Shown in pieces: positions 6,152-7,769 of a stretch of DNA of 7,769 nucleotides. The notes under the pieces were generated by a model, which worked only from the letters and a program-made list of their open reading frames with translations, did no database searches and was not told where the DNA came from. Positions within the stretch are counted from its first letter, which is position 1. The number at the start of each line of letters is the position of its first letter. This DNA comes from CAVSUR01 sp052143655 (GTDB lineage: Bacteria > Actinomycetota > Actinomycetes > Streptosporangiales > Streptosporangiaceae). Location: positions 1-7,769 of the forward strand of contig JBKQSL010000191.1 in NCBI GenBank assembly GCA_052143655.1. The letters are read 5' to 3'. The position numbers were made by a program, and so were the translations under genes.

Positions 6152-6619
6152 TTACCTCAGAAGGGACCGCAGGTCAGCAGCCTCGGCCAGCAGCCGGTCC
6201 GCCGGAATCCTCTCCGGCGGGGCCTCCGCGGTCAGCGGGAACGGCTGGCCGGGCCGCGGATCCGCGGTATACCGGGGCACCAGGTGGGTGTGCAGGTGGG
6301 GCAGCGAGTTGCCGAGGGTCTCGTAGTTCATCTTCAGCGGCCGGTAGGCAGTGATCAGCGCGCGGGCCACTGCCAGCACCTCGGACCAGTACCCGGCCGC
6401 CTCAGCGCCGGTCAGCTCGGTCGGCTCGTTGACGTGACGGCCGCGCCAGATCACCACGGTGTAGCCGCGCTGCACATCAGCGCGCTGCAGGTAGGCGTCG
6501 GCGTAGCGGCCCTCCAGGACGCGGATGCCGTACTGGTTGGCGTCGGGACGGCCGCCCTCGCACATCTCACAGCCGATGCCCCTGAGCAGCTCGCCCCAGT
6601 TGCGCGGCCACTCACCCAC
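6152..6619 (-). CDS. HIT-family nucleotide hydrolase/transferase, partner of the GntR regulator
   Basis: The 155-aa protein has the histidine triad HLHTHLV at 108-114 (H108, H110, H112), preceded by NYETLGNSLP, and a CEMC knuckle at 17-20 as seen in many HIT proteins. HIT enzymes cleave or transfer nucleoside monophosphates from dinucleoside polyphosphates or similar phosphoesters in the cytoplasm. I chose GTG 6619, which overlaps the GntR stop by 8 bases and has AGGG about 6 bases upstream. The frame extends back to 6835, but that part is Arg/Cys-rich shadow of the regulator, and no ATG lies before the CEMC. It ends just before the pra-like promoter. In pSAM2 the gene beside korSA is pif, a Nudix protein for transfer immunity; this gene sits in the equivalent place but has another fold. 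A similar immunity role is inference. Confidence 0.88.
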   Translation of the reverse strand: MGEWPRNWGELLRGIGCEMCEGGRPDANQYGIRVLEGRYADAYLQRADVQRGYTVVIWRGRHVNEPTELTGAEAAGYWSEVLAVARALITAYRPLKMNYETLGNSLPHLHTHLVPRYTADPRPGQPFPLTAEAPPERIPADRLLAEAADLRSLLR

Positions 6620-7406
6620 CGCGACCCTGCCCCACCTGGCCGTCCCACTCGAACGCGAACTCGTGCCGGTCCCCGGCATACAGGTCATCGGCGACCTGGA
6701 GGGTCCGGCCGCCGGTGTCGTAGTCGATATGCAGCATCCGCACCACCGGCACGCCAGGGTCCAGCTCCAGCAGCCGCGCCTCATCCGGCGACGGCATCCG
6801 CGCCCGCAGCACCTCGATCCCGCGGGCGAAGGCATGGCCGAGCTGCTCGATCAGGTTGTCCGGCCCCTCCGGCAGCGCACCCGGTGACTCCAGCCGGGTG
6901 CCGTCCGCCAGCCACAGCGGGTAATAGCTCGCCGAGATCACCGCGGGCACCCCGCCCAGCAGCTGGAACCGCTCGCGGATCACCACCTCATCCCCGGCCG
7001 GGACCTGCAGCCACACTGCGATATCAGCGGGCACCGGCACCCGGCCGACCTGCAGCATCCGCCGCGACGGAACCTGCCCCTGCGCGATGGCCTCAGTGTC
7101 AAACTCCGGCTTTCCCGACTCGCGGTGCGAGGCATGCCGGTGCGTCGAGGAAACCCGCCGCAGCGGCTGCCGGTCCCGCACATACGACCCGAAGCCCTTA
7201 CGCGTCAGGACCAGGCCCTCACCCGCCAGCGTCGCCAGCGCCGTCCGGACCGTCGTCCGCGACACCCCGTACTCAGCCTGAAACTCGCTCTCAGTCGGGA
7301 GCTGGCTCCCCGGCCTCCTCCGGCCCTCCTGAATCTCTGCCCGCAGCAGATCCGCAAGCTGCAACGCAAGCGGGCGATCCGATCGAGGGTCAAGGCGCTG
7401 CATCAT
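6612..7406 (-). CDS. korSA: GntR/HutC-family repressor with UTRA domain, KorSA-like
   Basis: The 264-aa protein has an N-terminal GntR winged helix at about 12-78 (LALQLADLLRAEI, LPTESEFQAEYGVSRTTVRT, ATLAGEGLV, GFGSYV) and a UTRA ligand-binding domain at about 100-253 (VVIRERF, ISASYYPLWLADGT, IDYDTGGRTLQVADDLYAGD, EFAFEW). KorSA of pSAM2 belongs to this family; it represses its own gene and pra. I chose the first of two adjacent ATGs, at 7406, because GAGG lies 7 bases upstream. A near-perfect palindrome starts 26 bases upstream and suggests self-control. The gene overlaps the HIT gene by 8 bases, so both are co-expressed. The UTRA domain suggests a small-molecule signal, unknown here. Family is certain; the name korSA rests on context. 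Confidence 0.93.
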   Translation of the reverse strand: MMQRLDPRSDRPLALQLADLLRAEIQEGRRRPGSQLPTESEFQAEYGVSRTTVRTALATLAGEGLVLTRKGFGSYVRDRQPLRRVSSTHRHASHRESGKPEFDTEAIAQGQVPSRRMLQVGRVPVPADIAVWLQVPAGDEVVIRERFQLLGGVPAVISASYYPLWLADGTRLESPGALPEGPDNLIEQLGHAFARGIEVLRARMPSPDEARLLELDPGVPVVRMLHIDYDTGGRTLQVADDLYAGDRHEFAFEWDGQVGQGRGG

Positions 7407-7432
7407 CAGCCCGCCTCGCCGTGCTCTCTAGC

Positions 7433-7454
7433 CCTGTCGTGCTAGCACTACAGG
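7433..7454. promoter_or_regulatory. autoregulatory operator of the GntR/KorSA-like gene
   Basis: This 22-bp palindrome is centred on CTAG, with arms CCTGTCGTG (7433-7441) and CACTACAGG (7446-7454); 10 of 11 pairs match. It starts 26 bp upstream of the regulator's ATG, where it would cover the promoter or transcription start. The shared half site CCTGTAGTnCTAG with the operator at 6076-6111 supports one regulator binding both. I see no clear -35/-10 pair here; TAGAGA at 7430-7425 (minus strand) is a possible -10. Confidence 0.8.
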
Positions 7455-7469
7455 ACAGCGTACGGCACA

Positions 7470-7510
7470 CGACACCACGCACACCATCCACACCCCGAGG
7501 ACCGACACCA
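7470..7510 (+). repeat. A/C-rich degenerate 8-mer repeats
   Basis: CGACACCA occurs at 7470-7477 and 7503-7510, with the related GCACACCA at 7479-7486 and CCACACCC at 7489-7496 between them. The strand is strikingly poor in T. The repeats lie upstream of the regulator in a stretch that looks non-coding. TraB-type motors of Streptomyces plasmids recognise short 8-bp direct repeats at the clt locus, so a transfer or replication locus is one possibility; low complexity is another. Confidence 0.35.
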
Positions 7511-7559
7511 GCCAGCACAGCACCGACCAATGCGTTGCCGAATTAAGCCGTTGCACTTA

Positions 7560-7769
7560 TCAAGCGCGGCGCCGCTGCGCGGCACCGCGTCCGGCGCTCC
7601 CCGCGCCGGGCTCTGCCTTGGGAGGCCCGCCCGGCGCGCCCACGCCGTCCGGCTGAGCAGCCTCCTGCAGATCAATAACGTCATCTTGCAGGCCATCTGG
7701 TGCTGCATGGGGCCGTCTTCCCGCTTTCGATTGTCCAGCTCCCAGCCACCGCCCAAGGCCGCCTATCGG
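7560..7769 (-). CDS. possible 3' end of a gene running off the right edge
   Basis: One minus-strand frame is open from the right edge at 7769 to a TGA at 7562-7560, 69 codons. The translation ends in a hydrophilic tail, with DDVIDLQEAAQPDGVG near residues 30-45 and QRRRA at the end, which looks like a normal unstructured C-terminus. Against it, third-position G/C is low in the first 40 codons, and another frame (7448-7756) is open here too. The last third lies in the GC-rich hairpin block. It would be transcribed toward the regulator. I recognise no family and regard it as tentative. Confidence 0.3.
   Translation of the reverse strand, partial: PIGGLGRWLGAGQSKAGRRPHAAPDGLQDDVIDLQEAAQPDGVGAPGGPPKAEPGAGSAGRGAAQRRRA
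7566..7638. repeat. GC-rich block of overlapping hairpins
   Basis: Several inverted repeats are stacked. GCCGC/GCGGC lie at 7571-7575 and 7579-7583. CCGGCGC/GCGCCGG lie at 7591-7597 and 7603-7609 with a 5-base loop. CGCGCCGGGC/GCCCGGCGCG lie at 7602-7611 and 7629-7638, with a nested GCCT/AGGC stem (7615-7618, 7623-7626) inside. The second and third hairpins share an arm and exclude each other. This could be a terminator for an upstream gene, a single-strand replication origin or a structured regulatory RNA. Confidence 0.6.

Larger units (their letters stand above)
257..7769. mobile_element. AICE (pSAM2-type integrative and conjugative element), left part
   Basis: The gene set int, xis, RepSA-like initiator, FtsK-type transfer ATPase, Pra-like protein and GntR regulator is the core of actinomycete integrative and conjugative elements. 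These replicate as rolling circles and move double-stranded DNA with a single TraB/FtsK ATPase, without relaxase or type IV secretion. All genes run toward the tRNA-Gly target. No Spd spread genes and no cargo are seen in the window; they may lie to the right. The right boundary is outside the window, so the end given is only the window edge. Confidence 0.88.

Noticed and set aside
6011..7546. 511-aa plus-strand open frame opposite the HIT and GntR genes
   Set aside because: The translation is Ala/Pro/Arg/Ser-rich without domains, and the opposite strand encodes recognisable HIT and GntR/UTRA proteins.
7661..7666. Perfect minus-strand AGGAGG, considered as a ribosome site for a small gene
   Set aside because: The nearest start codon is a GTG 17 bases away, too far, and the frame behind it does not look coding.
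7448..7756. 102-aa minus-strand frame upstream of the regulator
   Set aside because: The C-terminal half is Cys/Trp/Arg-rich and runs through the hairpin block and A/C-rich repeats to end inside the operator at 7433-7454, which suggests a chance open frame.

Overview
The window is high-GC DNA with actinobacterial features: dense G/C-ending codons, overlapping genes, two divergent tRNA genes, and TraB/FtsK- and RepSA-type plasmid genes. I read it as the left part of an actinomycete integrative and conjugative element (AICE) of the pSAM2 type, inserted at the 3' end of a tRNA-Gly gene. The genus cannot be decided from this sequence; Streptomyces or a Streptosporangiales relative would fit.

Layout. 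Positions 1-300 are chromosomal: a tRNA-Pro(UGG) on the minus strand that runs off the left edge, a 152-bp spacer, and an intact tRNA-Gly(UCC) on the plus strand with encoded CCA. The element begins inside or at the end of tRNA-Gly. All protein genes that I accept lie on the minus strand and are transcribed toward the tRNA. In transcription order from the right they are: a GntR/UTRA regulator (KorSA-like, 6612-7406), a HIT-family hydrolase (6152-6619), a Pra-like activator (5623-6048), an 88-aa hypothetical (5357-5623), an 85-aa hypothetical (5015-5272), an FtsK-type transfer ATPase (TraSA/TraB-like, 3555-5015), a 54-aa zinc-ribbon protein (3394-3558), a RepSA-like rolling-circle initiator (1787-3397), excisionase (1554-1787) and tyrosine integrase (403-1554). 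The right 360 bp hold the regulator's upstream region, A/C-rich repeats, a strongly structured GC-rich block and possibly the 3' end of another gene.

How the genes work together. The layout matches the pSAM2 logic known from the literature: a GntR repressor (KorSA) silences itself and the activator gene pra, and Pra turns on rep-xis-int. Here two related CTAG-centred palindromes lie exactly where that model needs operators, one upstream of the regulator and one over the predicted promoter of the Pra-like gene. From transfer ATPase to integrase every junction is a 1- to 4-base stop/start overlap, so transfer, replication, excision and integration are probably translated from one message. The most unusual point is a HIT-fold protein in the place where pSAM2 has the Nudix immunity protein Pif. 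The second attachment site and any accessory cargo lie beyond the right edge.
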